The notes below the pieces were generated by a model that was not told where the DNA came from, made no database searches, and saw only the letters and a program-made list of their open reading frames with translations. A program made the translations under genes and the position numbers. 64,000 bases of DNA from Burkholderiales bacterium (GTDB lineage Bacteria > Pseudomonadota > Gammaproteobacteria > Burkholderiales > Burkholderiaceae_C), in the NCBI GenBank assembly GCA_016195825.1, contig JACPYV010000161.1:1-64000 (forward strand). The letters run 5' to 3'. Positions 50,558 to 64,000 of this stretch are shown in pieces. Each line of letters starts with the position of its first letter. Position 1 is the stretch's first letter.

Positions 50558-52735
50558 TCAGATCGGAACGAAGAACAGCGTCGCCAACGGCGGCAGGTTG
50601 ATCGTGATGGAAAGGCGCTTGCCGTGCGCCGGCTGCGCCTGCACCGGCAGGCCAGCCGCTGCCACGCCGTTGCCCATGTTGCTGCCGCCGTAGTAGGCGG
50701 AGTCGGTGTTCAGCGCCTCGCGCCAGGCGGTCACGCCGTCGGGCACGCCCAGCGAGTAGCCCTCGCGCGGAACTGGTGTCATGTTGCAAACGACCAGCAC
50801 CATGCGGCCGGTGCCGTCGCGGCGCACCCAGGCGTAGATGGAGTGCTCGGCGTCATGCGAGCTGATCCACTCGAAGCCGCCGGCCTCGCAGTCCAGCCGG
50901 TGCAGCGCCGTGTGGTCGCGGTAGAGCTTGTTCAGGTCGCGCACCAGGCGCTGCACGCCGGCGTGGCGGTCATCGTCCAGCAGGCCCCAGGGCAGACTCT
51001 CGGCGTGGTTCCACTCCCGGCGCTGAGCGAACTCCTGGCCCATGAAGAGCAGTTTCTTGCCCGGGTGGCCCCACATGAAGCCGTAGTAGGCGCGCAGGTT
51101 GGCGAACTTCTGCCAGTCATCTCCCGGCATCTTGGCCAGCATGGAGCCCTTGCCATGCACCACCTCGTCGTGCGAGATGGGCAGCATGAAGTTCTCGCTG
51201 AACGCGTAGATCAGGCCGAAGGTCATCTTGTCGTGATGCCAGCGGCGGTTGATCGGGTCCTCGGCCATGTAGCGCAAGGTGTCGTTCATCCAGCCCATGT
51301 TCCACTTGTAGTGAAAGCCCAGGCCACCCGCGTAGGTGGGGGCCGAGACGCCGGGAAAGCTGGTGCTTTCCTCGGCCACGCTGATGGCGCCCTCGACCTC
51401 CCCGACATGTTCGTTCATCTCGCGCAGCAGCGAGATGGCTTCCAGGTTCTCGCGGCCGCCGCGGATGTTGGGCAACCACTCGCCCGCCGGGCGCGAGTAG
51501 TCGCGGTAGAGCATGCTGGCCACGGCGTCCACGCGCAGGCCGTCCACGCCCCAGCGCTCGATCCAGTACAGCGCACTGCCGATCAGGAACTGGCGCACCT
51601 CGGTGCGGCCGAAGTTGTAGATCAGCGTGTTCCAGTCGCGGTGGAAGCCTTCCTTGGGGTCGGCATATTCGTACAGCCGCGTGCCGTCGAACTCGGCCAG
51701 GCCGTGGGCGTCCATCGGGAAGTGCGCCGGCACCCAGTCCAGCAGCAGGCCCAGGCCCTGGTCGTGGCAGGCCTTGACGAAGCGCGCAAAGCCCTCGGGC
51801 GGGCCGAAGCGCGCGCTGGGGGCGTACATGCTGAGCGTCTGGTAGCCCCAGGAGCCATCGAACGGGTACTCCGTGATGGGCATCAACTGCAGATGCGTGA
51901 AGCCCATGTCGGCGGCGTAGGCCGGCAGGTGTTCGGCGAGTTCGTCCCAGTTCGGGAACTCGCCGCTCACGCCGCGGCGCCACGATGCGGCATGCACCTC
52001 GTAGACGCTGATGGCCGACTCGCGGCGATTGGCGCGCTCGCGCTGGCGCGGCAGCGGCGTCACCTCGGGCAGGGCCGCGACGACGCTGGCCGTGTCGGGC
52101 CGCAGCTGGGCGCGGCGGGCATAGGGGTCAGCCTTCAGCGGCAGCAGCGTGCCGCCGCTGGAGACGATCTCGAACTTGTAGAGGTCGCCTTCGGTGGCAT
52201 GCGGGACAAAGATCTCCCATACGCCGGCCTGGTGGCGCAGCCGCATCGGGTGGCGGCGGCCATCCCAGTTGTTGAAATTGCCGACCACGCTGACGCGCCT
52301 GGCGTTCGGCGCCCAGACCGCGAAGCGCACGCCGCTGACGTCGCCGTACTGCACGACATGAGCCCCCAGGCTCAGGTAGGGCCGCATGTTGCGGCCCTCG
52401 GCGAGGGCCGTCAGCTCATCGTCGCTGAGCTGCGGATAGAAGTTGTAGGGGTCGGCATACACGCCCTCCCCGCCGCCGGTCCAACGCACCGCGAGACGGT
52501 AGTCGAAGCGGTGCTTGCGCCGCGGCACCAGCGCTTCCCAGAGGCTGTCGCGGCGACGCTCCAGTTCGACGATGCGCTTGCTGCTGCCCGCGTCCAGCAG
52601 CGCAACTTCGTCGGCGCCGGGCAGCAGCACCCGCACCCACAGCCGACCGTTCTCATCCGCATGCAGGCCGAGCCGGCCGAAGGGGTCGGCATGGCGGCCC
52701 GCCAGCAGGGCGTCAACGTCGGCGTCAGTGAGCAT
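50558..52735 (-). CDS. glgB: 1,4-alpha-glucan branching enzyme
   Basis: GlgB makes alpha-1,6 branches in glycogen. The 725-residue protein has the long N-terminal form with two beta modules: residues about 5-100 (GRLGLHADENGRLWVRVLLPG) and the CBM48 about 115-220 (VRFAVWAPNARRVSVVGNFNNWDGR). The GH13 barrel includes LLDWVPAHFPMDAHGL, GLRVDAVASMLYRDYSR with the nucleophile, SVAEESTSFPGV with the acid glutamate, and LPISHDEVVHGKGSM. A gap of two bases separates it from glgP upstream. Confidence 0.96.
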   Translation of the reverse strand: MLTDADVDALLAGRHADPFGRLGLHADENGRLWVRVLLPGADEVALLDAGSSKRIVELERRRDSLWEALVPRRKHRFDYRLAVRWTGGGEGVYADPYNFYPQLSDDELTALAEGRNMRPYLSLGAHVVQYGDVSGVRFAVWAPNARRVSVVGNFNNWDGRRHPMRLRHQAGVWEIFVPHATEGDLYKFEIVSSGGTLLPLKADPYARRAQLRPDTASVVAALPEVTPLPRQRERANRRESAISVYEVHAASWRRGVSGEFPNWDELAEHLPAYAADMGFTHLQLMPITEYPFDGSWGYQTLSMYAPSARFGPPEGFARFVKACHDQGLGLLLDWVPAHFPMDAHGLAEFDGTRLYEYADPKEGFHRDWNTLIYNFGRTEVRQFLIGSALYWIERWGVDGLRVDAVASMLYRDYSRPAGEWLPNIRGGRENLEAISLLREMNEHVGEVEGAISVAEESTSFPGVSAPTYAGGLGFHYKWNMGWMNDTLRYMAEDPINRRWHHDKMTFGLIYAFSENFMLPISHDEVVHGKGSMLAKMPGDDWQKFANLRAYYGFMWGHPGKKLLFMGQEFAQRREWNHAESLPWGLLDDDRHAGVQRLVRDLNKLYRDHTALHRLDCEAGGFEWISSHDAEHSIYAWVRRDGTGRMVLVVCNMTPVPREGYSLGVPDGVTAWREALNTDSAYYGGSNMGNGVAAAGLPVQAQPAHGKRLSITINLPPLATLFFVPI

Positions 52736-52737
52736 CG

Positions 52738-55272
<2,535 letters not shown>

Positions 55273-55355
55273 CAGTGCCGGCCCCCGGCAACGAGGGCAA
55301 GAATGCTACCCGAGCGGCAGCGCTGGGCGAAGTATCGGACAGCTCCGAGTCGTTG

Positions 55356-55370
55356 TGTAGTTTGACTACA
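55356..55370. promoter_or_regulatory. Candidate maltodextrin operator between glgP and malK
   Basis: TGTAGTTTGACTACA is a perfect inverted repeat (TGTAGT-TTG-ACTACA) and the best copy of the GTAG-N5-CTAC site. It lies 84 bases from the glgP start and 192 from the malK start, so it could control both divergent transcripts. Confidence 0.72.
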
Positions 55371-55467
55371 TCGGGAAAACCCGGAACGTTTTGCAACCCC
55401 TTGATCCATAAGGGTTTCATGAAGATTCTATCGGGTAGTCGCTGTTGTTCTTGCCGTAGGCGAGCTG

Positions 55468-55480
55468 TATATTGTCTACA
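55468..55480 (+). promoter_or_regulatory. Weak second operator-like site upstream of malK
   Basis: GTATATTGTCTAC has the same 4-5-4 layout with one half-site mismatch and lies 82 bases before the malK start. With the perfect site 111 bp away it could support repressor looping, but chance cannot be excluded. Confidence 0.3.
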
Positions 55481-55561
55481 AAGATGGTCGCAGAGATGAA
55501 ATTTGCGTCCTCAAACGTTGAGACAAGCCGCTGCACAGCACCGGCGACTGAAAGGTTAGAA

Positions 55562-56685
<1,124 letters not shown>

Positions 56686-56689
<4 letters not shown>

Positions 56690-57855
56690 AGTGGCTGCCC
56701 CTGGTGGCTGCGCTGGTCGCTGCGCCGGCACTCGCCGAGACACCCAAACTCCTCGTCTGGATCAATGGTGACAAGGCCTATGGGGGCCTGCAGACGGTGG
56801 GCGACGCCTTTGAGAAGGCCTCGGGCGTCAAGGTTGTCGTCGAACACCCGGTGGACCCGACCGACAAGTTCCAGCAGGCTGCCGGCGCAGGCAAGGGCCC
56901 GGATATCTTCTGCTGGCCGCACGACCGCGTCGGCGAATGGGCCAAGGCCGGCCTGCTGACGCCGTTGCGACCCTCGGCCAAGCTGAAAGCCGAGTCCGAG
57001 GAGCAGGCCTGGAATGCCCTCAGCTACCGCGGCCGTATCTGGGGCTACCCCATCGCCATCGAGACGACGGGGCTGATCTACAACAAGGCCCTGGTGCCCA
57101 CGCCCCCCGCGACCTGGGATGAACTGATCGCCCTCGACAAGAAGCTCCAGGCCAGCGGCAAGCACGCCGTGCTGTGGGACTACAACAAGAGCTTCTTCAG
57201 CTGGCCCATGATTGCCGGCGCCGGCGGCGTCATCTTCGGGCGCGATGCCCAGGGCGATTTCGACCCGCGCAAGGTCGACGTCAACAACGACGGGGCGCTG
57301 GCGGGCGCCCAGATGATCGAGCGTCTCATCAAGGACGGCCACATGCCCAAGGGCGCGCGCTACTCCGAGATGGAGGCGGCCTTCGCCCGCGGCGAGGTGG
57401 CCATGATGATCTCTGGCCCCTGGGCCTGGGACAACGCCAAGAAGGCCAAGATCGACATCGGCGTGGCCCCCATTCCCGCCGTCTTTGCCGGCAAGCCCAG
57501 CAAGAGCTTCGTTGGCGTGCTGGGCTGCATGATCTCCGCGCCGAGCAAGAACAAGGACATCGCCAAGGAGTTCATCGAGAACCACCTGATGCGCCCCGAG
57601 GCGCTGAAGGTACTGGACGCCAACGTGCCCATCGGCGTGCCGGCCAACAAGGCCTTCTATGCCGAGCTGTCGGTCAACCCGCTGATCGCGGCCAGCATGA
57701 CTAATGCGCGCAACGGCGCCCCCATTCCCAACATTCCCGAGGTGGGCCGCTTCTGGACCGCGATGGACGCGGCGCTGGAAGCCATCACCAACGGCCTGCA
57801 AAGCCCCAAGGACGCGCTGGACGGCGCGGCCGCACGGATGCTGTTGAACAAATGA
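56686..57855 (+). CDS. malE: Maltose/maltodextrin-binding protein MalE
   Basis: The periplasmic receptor of the transporter. The 389-residue protein has a signal peptide ([13 protein letters not shown]) and an E. coli MalE-like sequence: [74 protein letters not shown] and [19 protein letters not shown]. It overlaps malK and malF by 4 bp each. Confidence 0.95.
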
Positions 57856-59447
57856 ACGCTGCGACCTCCACCCTTGGACAAGGCAGCTACACGACGCTGC
57901 CACCCACGCTCACCGAGAAGCTGTCGAAGTTGCTGCACTGGCCGCTGGCCGGCGTCGCCATGATCGCGGCGCTGTATCTCGTCTTCGTCGTCTACACGAC
58001 CGGCCAGGCCGCCTGGGCCGCTGGCCTTCTGGTGCTGTTCACGGCCGGCTTCTACGTGTACTTGAGCCGCGGTGGTTTTGCCTGGCGCTATCTGTTCCCC
58101 GGCGTGGCGGGCATGCTGGTGTTCATCGCCTTCCCGCTGGTATACACGGCGCAGATCGGCCTGACGAACTACTCCAGCACCCATCTGCTCAGCGAGAGCC
58201 GCGTGCGCGAGTACCTGCTGGAGCAGCACGACGCGGTGGAAGACCAGGTGCTGGCCTACACCTTGCACGCCGATGGCGCCGAGTTCCGCCTCGTGCTGCA
58301 GCCCGAGGGGGGGGCCGCGCCGCGCTGGGTGTCGCCGCCGCTGGCGTTGCGCAGCGTCAGCCGCCCGGTGCGCGTGGACCTGGCCGTCGCCGACGCCGAG
58401 CACCTGCCGCTGACCGCACCGCTGCAGGCGGCCCTCCCCCTGCCGGAGCTGATCAAACACCGCGACGCCCTCGCCAAGCTGACACTCGCCCTGCCCGACA
58501 AGACCGAGCTGCACTACCTCGGCCTGCGCGAGTTCGGCCCCGTCAAGCCGCAGTGGACGGCGAATGCCGACGGCAGCCTGACCCGCGCGCTGGACGGCGC
58601 CGTGTTCAAGGCCAACCGCGACACGGGCTTCTTCCAGACCGAGGCGGGAGAGACTTTGCAGCCCGGCTTCAAGGCCTTCATCGGCATGGCGAACTACACG
58701 CGCATGCTGTTCGACGCCGAGTTCCGCGGCCCCTTCCTGTCCATCTTCAGCTGGACGGTCATCTTCTCGGCGCTGACCGTGGTCTTCTCCACCGCCATCG
58801 GCATGCTGTTCGCCGTGCTTCTGAACTGGGAGGGCATGAAGTACCGCACCACCTACCGCACGCTGCTCTTCCTGCCGTACGCGGTGCCGGGCTTCATCTC
58901 CATCCTCGTGTTCAAGGGCTTGTTCAACCAGAACTTCGGCGAGATCAACGCCATCCTGAACGCGGCCCTGGGCGTCAAGCCCGCCTGGTTCGCCGACCCG
59001 TTGCTGGCCAAGACGATGCTGCTGATCGTCAACGTGTGGCTGGGCTACCCGTACATCATGATCCTGTGCTCGGGGCTCCTGAAGGCGATTCCCGCGGACC
59101 TGTACGAAGCCTCGGCGCTGGCTGGCGCCAGCCCAGCGACCAACTTCCTCAGGATCACAGCGCCGCTGATCATCAAGCCGCTGGCGCCACTGCTGGTGAG
59201 TGCCTTCGCGTTCAACTTCAACAACTTCGTGCTGATCGCGCTGCTGACCGACGGCCGGCCGGACTTCCTGTCCACCAAGCTGCCCGCGGGCCAGACCGAC
59301 ATCCTTGTCAGCTACACCTACCGCATCGCGTTCAAGGACTCGGGCTCGGACTTCGGCCTGGCCGCAGCAATCTCGACGCTGATATTCTTCCTCGTCGCGG
59401 CGCTGTCGTTGATCAACCTGCGCATGAGCGCCAAGGCACAGAGGTAA
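57852..59447 (+). CDS. malF: Maltodextrin ABC transporter permease MalF
   Basis: The 531-residue protein has about eight membrane helices and the large periplasmic P2 loop (residues about 100-275) that distinguishes MalF from shorter sugar permeases; in E. coli this loop contacts MalE. The C-terminal permease domain holds [23 protein letters not shown] and the EAA loop [27 protein letters not shown], which docks on MalK. It is coupled to malE by ATGA and is 5 bp from malG. Confidence 0.94.
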   Translation: MNAATSTLGQGSYTTLPPTLTEKLSKLLHWPLAGVAMIAALYLVFVVYTTGQAAWAAGLLVLFTAGFYVYLSRGGFAWRYLFPGVAGMLVFIAFPLVYTAQIGLTNYSSTHLLSESRVREYLLEQHDAVEDQVLAYTLHADGAEFRLVLQPEGGAAPRWVSPPLALRSVSRPVRVDLAVADAEHLPLTAPLQAALPLPELIKHRDALAKLTLALPDKTELHYLGLREFGPVKPQWTANADGSLTRALDGAVFKANRDTGFFQTEAGETLQPGFKAFIGMANYTRMLFDAEFRGPFLSIFSWTVIFSALTVVFSTAIGMLFAVLLNWEGMKYRTTYRTLLFLPYAVPGFISILVFKGLFNQNFGEINAILNAALGVKPAWFADPLLAKTMLLIVNVWLGYPYIMILCSGLLKAIPADLYEASALAGASPATNFLRITAPLIIKPLAPLLVSAFAFNFNNFVLIALLTDGRPDFLSTKLPAGQTDILVSYTYRIAFKDSGSDFGLAAAISTLIFFLVAALSLINLRMSAKAQR

Positions 59448-59452
59448 TCCGA

Positions 59453-60343
59453 ATGGCCATCGTCCTCGGCAAACAAGCGCGCTGGCGCACCTTCATCGGC
59501 CACGCGGTGATGTGGCTGTTCATCGCCATCACCATCTTCCCACTGCTTGCCGTCGTGTCCATATCGCTGCGGCCCGGCAACTTCGCCACCGGCAGCCTGA
59601 TCCCGACAGAGATCAGCCTGGAGCACTGGAAGCTGGCACTGGGCATCCCTTACCAGGCCGCTGACGGCAGCCTTGTGCAACCACCCTTTCCGGTGCTGAC
59701 CTGGCTGTGGAATTCCATCAAGATCGCCACCATCTCGGCCTTCCTGATCGTGGCCATCTCGACGACCGCGGCCTACGCCTTCGCGCGCATGAAGTTTCGC
59801 TTCGACAGGCCTGTGCTCAACGGCATGCTGCTGTTGCAGATGTTCCCGCCGGTGCTGGCGCTGGTGGCCATCTACGCCATCTTCGAAACCATCGGCACCT
59901 ACGTTCCGGCGCTGGGCATCGAGACGCACGCCGGCCTGGTGCTCGCGTACCTGGGCGGCATCGCCACGCACGTGTGGACCATCAAGGGCTACTTCGAGAC
60001 CATCCCCGTAGAGATCGAGGAGAACGCCAAGGTCGATGGCGCGACCCACTGGCAGGCCTTCTCGCGCGTGCTGCTGCCCATGGCCGTGCCCATCCTGATG
60101 GTGGTCTTCGTGCTGGCCTTCATCGGCACCATCATCGAGTACCCGGTCGCCTCCATCCTGCTGCGCGAAGAGGGCAACCTCACCCTCGCAGTGGGCTCCA
60201 AATACTTCCTGCACGACCAGCGCTTCCTGTGGGGCGACTTCGCAGCTGCGGCCGTGCTGTCGGGCCTGCCGATCACGCTGGTCTTCCTGCTCGCCCAGCG
60301 CTGGATCGTCTCCGGGCTCACTGCGGGCGGCGTCAAGGGCTGA
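59453..60343 (+). CDS. malG: Maltodextrin ABC transporter permease MalG
   Basis: In the ORF track this gene is hidden in the 3' part of a 596-residue frame. ATG 59453 gives 296 residues, the normal MalG length. Six helices are visible, with [40 protein letters not shown], and the EAA loop [27 protein letters not shown]. It would form the channel with MalF. It is 5 bp from malF and from the GH13 gene downstream. Confidence 0.94.
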   Translation: MAIVLGKQARWRTFIGHAVMWLFIAITIFPLLAVVSISLRPGNFATGSLIPTEISLEHWKLALGIPYQAADGSLVQPPFPVLTWLWNSIKIATISAFLIVAISTTAAYAFARMKFRFDRPVLNGMLLLQMFPPVLALVAIYAIFETIGTYVPALGIETHAGLVLAYLGGIATHVWTIKGYFETIPVEIEENAKVDGATHWQAFSRVLLPMAVPILMVVFVLAFIGTIIEYPVASILLREEGNLTLAVGSKYFLHDQRFLWGDFAAAAVLSGLPITLVFLLAQRWIVSGLTAGGVKG

Positions 60344-60348
60344 ATCAC

Positions 60349-62727
60349 ATGATCAAGACGATCGCGCTGCTCACGGCGCTGCTGTCGCTCGCCCCTGCGG
60401 CGCGCGCTGCCGACTGCAAGCCCGCGCCGCTGGGCGATGCCACGCTCTACCTGCGCGGTGGCTTGAACAACTGGGCGGCGCAGGACGCGCAGGCCTTCGA
60501 ATACCGCTGCGACGCCTACTACCTGAACCTCAAAGCCCAGGGCACGCAGGAGTTCAAGCTCGCCGACGAGGACTGGACGGCCGCCCTCACCTTCGGCTTC
60601 GACAACAAGGGCAAACTCGCCCGCGGCGCGGCTGTCGTCGGCAACATCAAACGCGACTTCAGCGGCGAGCACAGCTTGCGCCTGAGCCTGACCCCTGACG
60701 GCAACGCGACGCTGGACGTTGGCCCCAGAACCTTTAGGCCATCGCCGCCCCAGCCCATCACCGACAAGGCCGCGCTGACCACCCATTTCAGCTCGCGCAG
60801 CGAAGAGACCAAGACCCCCTTTGGGGCGCAGCCAGCGGACACGGAGATCCAGTTCAGCATCGGCAACGACGTGCCAGGCCTGAAGCGCGCCACCCTGGTC
60901 ATCGAGCGCCGGCAGATGACCGGCAACCAGGAGCAGCTGGCCTACGAGCCGCTCGCGCGTATCACGATGGCGCCGCAATCGCGCGGACTGGGTACCGGCT
61001 TCTCGGCCAAGTACCGCTTCGACACCATCGGCATCTACGGCTACTGGTTCGAGATCGAGACCGACGCCGGCCGCTACGCGCTGCAGAACAACAAGGACAC
61101 GATCTACTGGACCCGCGAGAAGGGTTCGATGGGGGAGTCCTCGATCGAGCGCCTGCCCGCCAACCTCAACCGCGTGCGCCGCTATCGCCAGACCATCTAC
61201 GCACCAGACTTCAAGGTGCCCGACTGGGCGCAGGACATCGTCTACTACTACGTCTTCCCAGAGCGCTTTCGCAACGGCGACAAGACCAACGACCCGCGCC
61301 CCGGCGGCGGCCGGCCGCAGGACCGCTACCAGGACCGCGACGTCGAGCACCACGCCCGGTGGAACGAGAAGCCCTTCAAGCCCGGTACGGGCGACGGGTC
61401 GGACGCCCTCTACAACAACGATTTCTTCGGCGGTGACCTGGCAGGCATCACGAGCAAGCTCGACTACATCAAGAGCCTGGGCGCTAACGCTCTCTACCTG
61501 ACGCCGGTTTTCCGCGCGCCCAGCAACCACAAGTACGACGCGGCCGACTACAAGAACATCGACCCGGCCTTCGGCACCAACGACGACTTCGTGCGGCTGT
61601 GCGCCGAGGCGGCCAAGCGCGGCATCCGCGTCATCCCCGACACCTCGCTGAACCACGTCGGCGCGGACTCGCCCTACTTCAACCGGTATGCCAATTTCCC
61701 CGCGGGCGGCGCGTTTGATGGCGGCAAGGTCAACCCGACATCGCCCTACGCCACCTGGTTCAAGTTCAAGCCGGGTGAGACTGACCCGAACAAGCAGTAC
61801 CAGGGCTGGGTCGGCGTGGCCGACCTGCCCGAGATCGACAAGAACGCCCCATCCTTCCGTGCCTACGCGTATGGCGACGCCGACTCAGTCACCAACCTGT
61901 GGCTGGACCGCGGCGCGGCCGGCTGGCGCATGGACGTGGCCCCCTGGGTTCCCGACGACTTCTGGCGCGAATGGCGCCAGGCCGTGAAGCGCAAGAAGCC
62001 CGACGCGCTGACGGTGGCCGAGACGTGGTTCGATGCCAGCAAGTACTTCCTCGGCGACATGTTCGACTCGACGATGAACTACATCTTCCGCAACGCGGTG
62101 CTGGACTACGCCGCCGGCAAGCAAGGGCAGCAGATGGCCGCCAACCTGGAGCTGATGCGCGAGGCCTATCCGCCCCAGGCCTTCTCGGCGCTGATGAACC
62201 TGCTGTCCTCCCACGACCAGCCGCGTGCGCTGCATCACTTCGAAGAGGACCGCGACCTGAAGCTTGCCAAGCGCCGGCTGCGCCTGGCGGTGTTCTTCCA
62301 GATGACCTACCCCGGCTCGCCCACCATCTACTACGGCGACGAGGTGGGCCTGGGCGGTGGCGACGACCCCTACAACCGCGCGCCCTACCCCTGGGCCGAC
62401 GAAGGTGGCCATCCCGACGAGGCGCTGCTGGCCGACTTCAAGCGCCTGATCCGGCTGCGTCATGATCTGCCGGTGCTTCGCCACGGTCGCCTGAGCGAGC
62501 CGCTGCACGTGGACGACCACGTCGTCGTGCTCGGCCGCCAGGACGGCAAGACCTGGGCCGTCACCGCGACCAACAATAGCACCGAGGCCAGGACCGTCAC
62601 CTTCTTCGTGCCCTTCGAGGCCGCTCGCCTGCGGGACGCGCTGGGCGGCGCCGACGTCCTCGTGAAGAACAACCAGATTCAGCTGACCGTGCCTCCCCTG
62701 TTCGGCCGCGTCCTCGTCGCCCCATGA
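60349..62727 (+). CDS. Exported GH13 enzyme in the maltodextrin transport operon
   Basis: ATG 60349 gives 792 residues and a signal peptide (IALLTALLSLAPAARAAD); the 1006-residue track ORF is a frame extension through malG. Residues about 25-120 form a CBM48/MalS-like module (LYLRGGLNNWAAQDAQAF, FKLADEDW), a second beta region follows, then a GH13 barrel from about residue 295: VIPDTSLNHVGAD, GWRMDVAPWVPDD with the nucleophile, TVAETWFD with the acid glutamate and LLSSHDQPRAL. It is probably a periplasmic maltodextrin-trimming alpha-amylase or cyclomaltodextrinase feeding MalE. It overlaps the reductase gene downstream. Confidence 0.88.
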   Translation: MIKTIALLTALLSLAPAARAADCKPAPLGDATLYLRGGLNNWAAQDAQAFEYRCDAYYLNLKAQGTQEFKLADEDWTAALTFGFDNKGKLARGAAVVGNIKRDFSGEHSLRLSLTPDGNATLDVGPRTFRPSPPQPITDKAALTTHFSSRSEETKTPFGAQPADTEIQFSIGNDVPGLKRATLVIERRQMTGNQEQLAYEPLARITMAPQSRGLGTGFSAKYRFDTIGIYGYWFEIETDAGRYALQNNKDTIYWTREKGSMGESSIERLPANLNRVRRYRQTIYAPDFKVPDWAQDIVYYYVFPERFRNGDKTNDPRPGGGRPQDRYQDRDVEHHARWNEKPFKPGTGDGSDALYNNDFFGGDLAGITSKLDYIKSLGANALYLTPVFRAPSNHKYDAADYKNIDPAFGTNDDFVRLCAEAAKRGIRVIPDTSLNHVGADSPYFNRYANFPAGGAFDGGKVNPTSPYATWFKFKPGETDPNKQYQGWVGVADLPEIDKNAPSFRAYAYGDADSVTNLWLDRGAAGWRMDVAPWVPDDFWREWRQAVKRKKPDALTVAETWFDASKYFLGDMFDSTMNYIFRNAVLDYAAGKQGQQMAANLELMREAYPPQAFSALMNLLSSHDQPRALHHFEEDRDLKLAKRRLRLAVFFQMTYPGSPTIYYGDEVGLGGGDDPYNRAPYPWADEGGHPDEALLADFKRLIRLRHDLPVLRHGRLSEPLHVDDHVVVLGRQDGKTWAVTATNNSTEARTVTFFVPFEAARLRDALGGADVLVKNNQIQLTVPPLFGRVLVAP

Positions 62728-63611
62728 TCCTCAACGACCTTGGCCACACCGGCCTGCGCGTCTCGGCCCTCGGCTTTGGCGCCATGCACATCAACGACGA
62801 GCGCACAACCGAGGCCGAGGCCGGCGAGCTGCTCAACCAGGTGCTGGATCTCGGCATCAACCTCGTCGACACCGCGCGCGGCTACGGGCTCAGCGAGGCC
62901 CGCATCGGCCGCCACCTCGCGCATCGCCGCGCCGATTTCGTGCTGTCCACCAAGGTCGGCTACGGCGTCGACGGCGTGCCCGACTGGACGTACGACTGCA
63001 TCGTCCACGGCGTGGAGCGCGCGCTACGGCTGATGAAGACCGACTGGCTGGACATCGTCCACCTGCACTCCTGCCCGCTGCCGGTGCTGCAGCAAGGCGA
63101 TGTGGTGCGCGCGCTGACCGACTGCCGCGCGGCAGGCAAGCTGCGCGTGGCGGCCTACTCCGGAGACAACGCCGAGATCGACTTTGCGATTTCGGATGGG
63201 GCCGGCGGCGTCTTCGGCAGCGTCCAGACCTCCATCAGCCTGTGCGACCAAGCCCACCTGCAGCACCGCGCCGCGCGCGCGGACCATGCCGGCATTGGCG
63301 TCATCGCCAAGCGCCCGCTGGCCGGCGCCGTGTGGCGCTTTGCCCAGAGGCCCGGCGACGTCGCCGAAGGCCAGTACTGGGATCGCTTCCAGGAGATGGG
63401 GTTGCAGACTCAGGGTGACTGGGCCGATGTGGCCCTGCGCTTCGTCGCCTTCCACAGCGGCGCGGCAAGCGCCATCGTCGGCACGGCCAAACCGGCCAAC
63501 CTGCGCCTCAACCTGGCGGCCATCGGGCGCGGCCCGCTGCCGGCCGCGCTGGCTGCGACCCTGCGCGACACCTTCACCCGCCAGGGCGCCGGCTGGCCGG
63601 GCCTGATCTGA
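62724..63611 (+). CDS. Aldo/keto reductase family protein
   Basis: The 295-residue protein has the aldo/keto reductase pattern: LGHTGLRVSALGFGAMHIN at the start, NLVDTARGYGLSEARIG with the catalytic aspartate and tyrosine, FVLSTKVGYGVDG with the lysine, and the histidine in DIVHLHSCPLP. The NADPH end is short (AIVGTAKPANLRLNL). It is the last gene of the malK-to-GH13 run, coupled by ATGA. Its link to maltodextrin use is unclear; it may act on a sugar aldehyde or simply share the transcript. Confidence 0.88.
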   Translation: MILNDLGHTGLRVSALGFGAMHINDERTTEAEAGELLNQVLDLGINLVDTARGYGLSEARIGRHLAHRRADFVLSTKVGYGVDGVPDWTYDCIVHGVERALRLMKTDWLDIVHLHSCPLPVLQQGDVVRALTDCRAAGKLRVAAYSGDNAEIDFAISDGAGGVFGSVQTSISLCDQAHLQHRAARADHAGIGVIAKRPLAGAVWRFAQRPGDVAEGQYWDRFQEMGLQTQGDWADVALRFVAFHSGAASAIVGTAKPANLRLNLAAIGRGPLPAALAATLRDTFTRQGAGWPGLI

Positions 63612-63750
63612 CGCCAGCCCCGGCCCGCTGCAGTCGCCCCGACGGGATTCAGGCAAAGCGGCAGCGGCACTGAGCGCTCGGCACGGGCCTGCCAGTCCTG
63701 GGGTAGACGCCAGCGCCCTGCTTTCACCGCTTACCGCATGATGCGAGCTC

Positions 63751-64000
63751 ATGCGCGAGACCCCGACGTTGTTGCGGCGCCGGCCCCTGCTGGCCCTGCC
63801 CCTGCTGCTGGCCAGCCGGCCCCTGCTGGCACAGCCGGGCAAGCCGGTACGGCTGCCGCGCCACATCAGCATGCCGGACCCGCAACTGGCCTATGTGCGC
63901 CGCGTCGTCGAGCTGGCCTTGAGCCGCGCAGGCAGCAAGCTGGAGATACGCCCTGTCGACCTCGACATGGCCCAGGGCCGCACGCTGGTGGAGCTGGCCG
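63751..64000 (+). CDS. Exported binding-protein-like gene, cut by the window end
   Basis: Only the first 83 codons are present. ATG 63751 opens MRETPTLLRRRPLLALPLLLASRPLLAQ, a clear signal peptide with an arginine-rich n-region. The mature start (HISMPDPQLAYVRRVVELALSRAGSKLEI) resembles family-3 periplasmic solute-binding proteins such as the one at 39046. No stop codon is reached. The family is a guess from a short fragment. The 139-bp gap before it shows no clear promoter or terminator. Confidence 0.6.
   Translation, partial: MRETPTLLRRRPLLALPLLLASRPLLAQPGKPVRLPRHISMPDPQLAYVRRVVELALSRAGSKLEIRPVDLDMAQGRTLVELA

Noticed and set aside
55472-55561. 30-codon upstream extension of malK
   Set aside because: It has no MalK homology and spans the weak operator-like site; the GTG at 55562 has a good Shine-Dalgarno and the expected N-terminus.
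58553-59452. 596-residue ORF apparently extending malG upstream
   Set aside because: The extension reads malF in another frame; ATG 59453 gives a MalG of normal length.
59707-60348. 1006-residue ORF that looks like a fusion upstream of the exported GH13 gene
   Set aside because: The first 214 codons are an out-of-frame reading of malG; a signal peptide begins at ATG 60349 and malG is intact in its own frame.

Overview
The window is high-GC DNA from a betaproteobacterium, most likely a Burkholderiales member near Roseateles, Pelomonas, Mitsuaria or Rubrivivax. This placement is inferred from three things: an rpsT product with the extended basic N-terminus seen in that order, a DUF3579 gene beside argD-argF, and several PEP-CTERM surface proteins. 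Genes are tightly packed, many joined by 4-bp ATGA overlaps. No stretch without a gene exceeds 300 bases. I see no rRNA, tRNA, CRISPR array, transposase or phage gene.

Region 1 (1-13.7 kb) is mostly housekeeping. It holds a TM2 protein; the phosphate transporter pit with its DUF47 partner; a coupled minus-strand run hda - HAD phosphatase - pcnB - folK; an AI-2E exporter-type protein, a SirB1 protein and the lipid II flippase murJ; then rpsT with a clear promoter and terminator, an alpha/beta hydrolase, DUF3579, argD and argF.

Region 2 (13.7-25.6 kb) is accessory. It has two PEP-CTERM-like proteins, a PCuAC-fold protein lacking the usual copper ligands, a secreted PHP-type metallohydrolase, a membrane-anchored PpiC-type isomerase and a HupE/UreJ permease. 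These are followed by a 2OG-Fe(II) oxygenase-like protein, a membrane/spermidine-synthase fusion, a metallophosphoesterase and a Ser/Thr kinase fused to a universal-stress domain. A dispersed repeat family lies here and near 10 kb.

Region 3 (25.6-31 kb) is a chromate-resistance operon, chrB - chrC (superoxide dismutase fused to rhodanese) - chrA, followed by a cupredoxin-like protein, a YkgJ zinc/iron-cluster protein and a transglutaminase/TPR lipoprotein.

Region 4 (31-63.6 kb) is a large starch/maltodextrin/glycogen locus. Three pullulanase-type debranching enzymes (two lipoproteins and one with an ordinary signal peptide) and three further exported GH13 enzymes would cut alpha-glucans outside the cytoplasm. 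MalK-MalE-MalF-MalG would import maltodextrins. MalQ, GlgX, GlgB and a GlgP/MalP phosphorylase would remodel and degrade them inside. Two PEP-CTERM proteins are interleaved. A short inverted repeat, GTAG-N5-CTAC, recurs at five promoter regions of this locus and at none of the other intergenic regions I read. It looks like the operator of one maltodextrin regulator, whose gene is not in the window.

The window ends inside a small periplasmic binding protein. Start sites were moved from the longest ORF wherever signal peptides, Shine-Dalgarno sequences or family alignments supported it.
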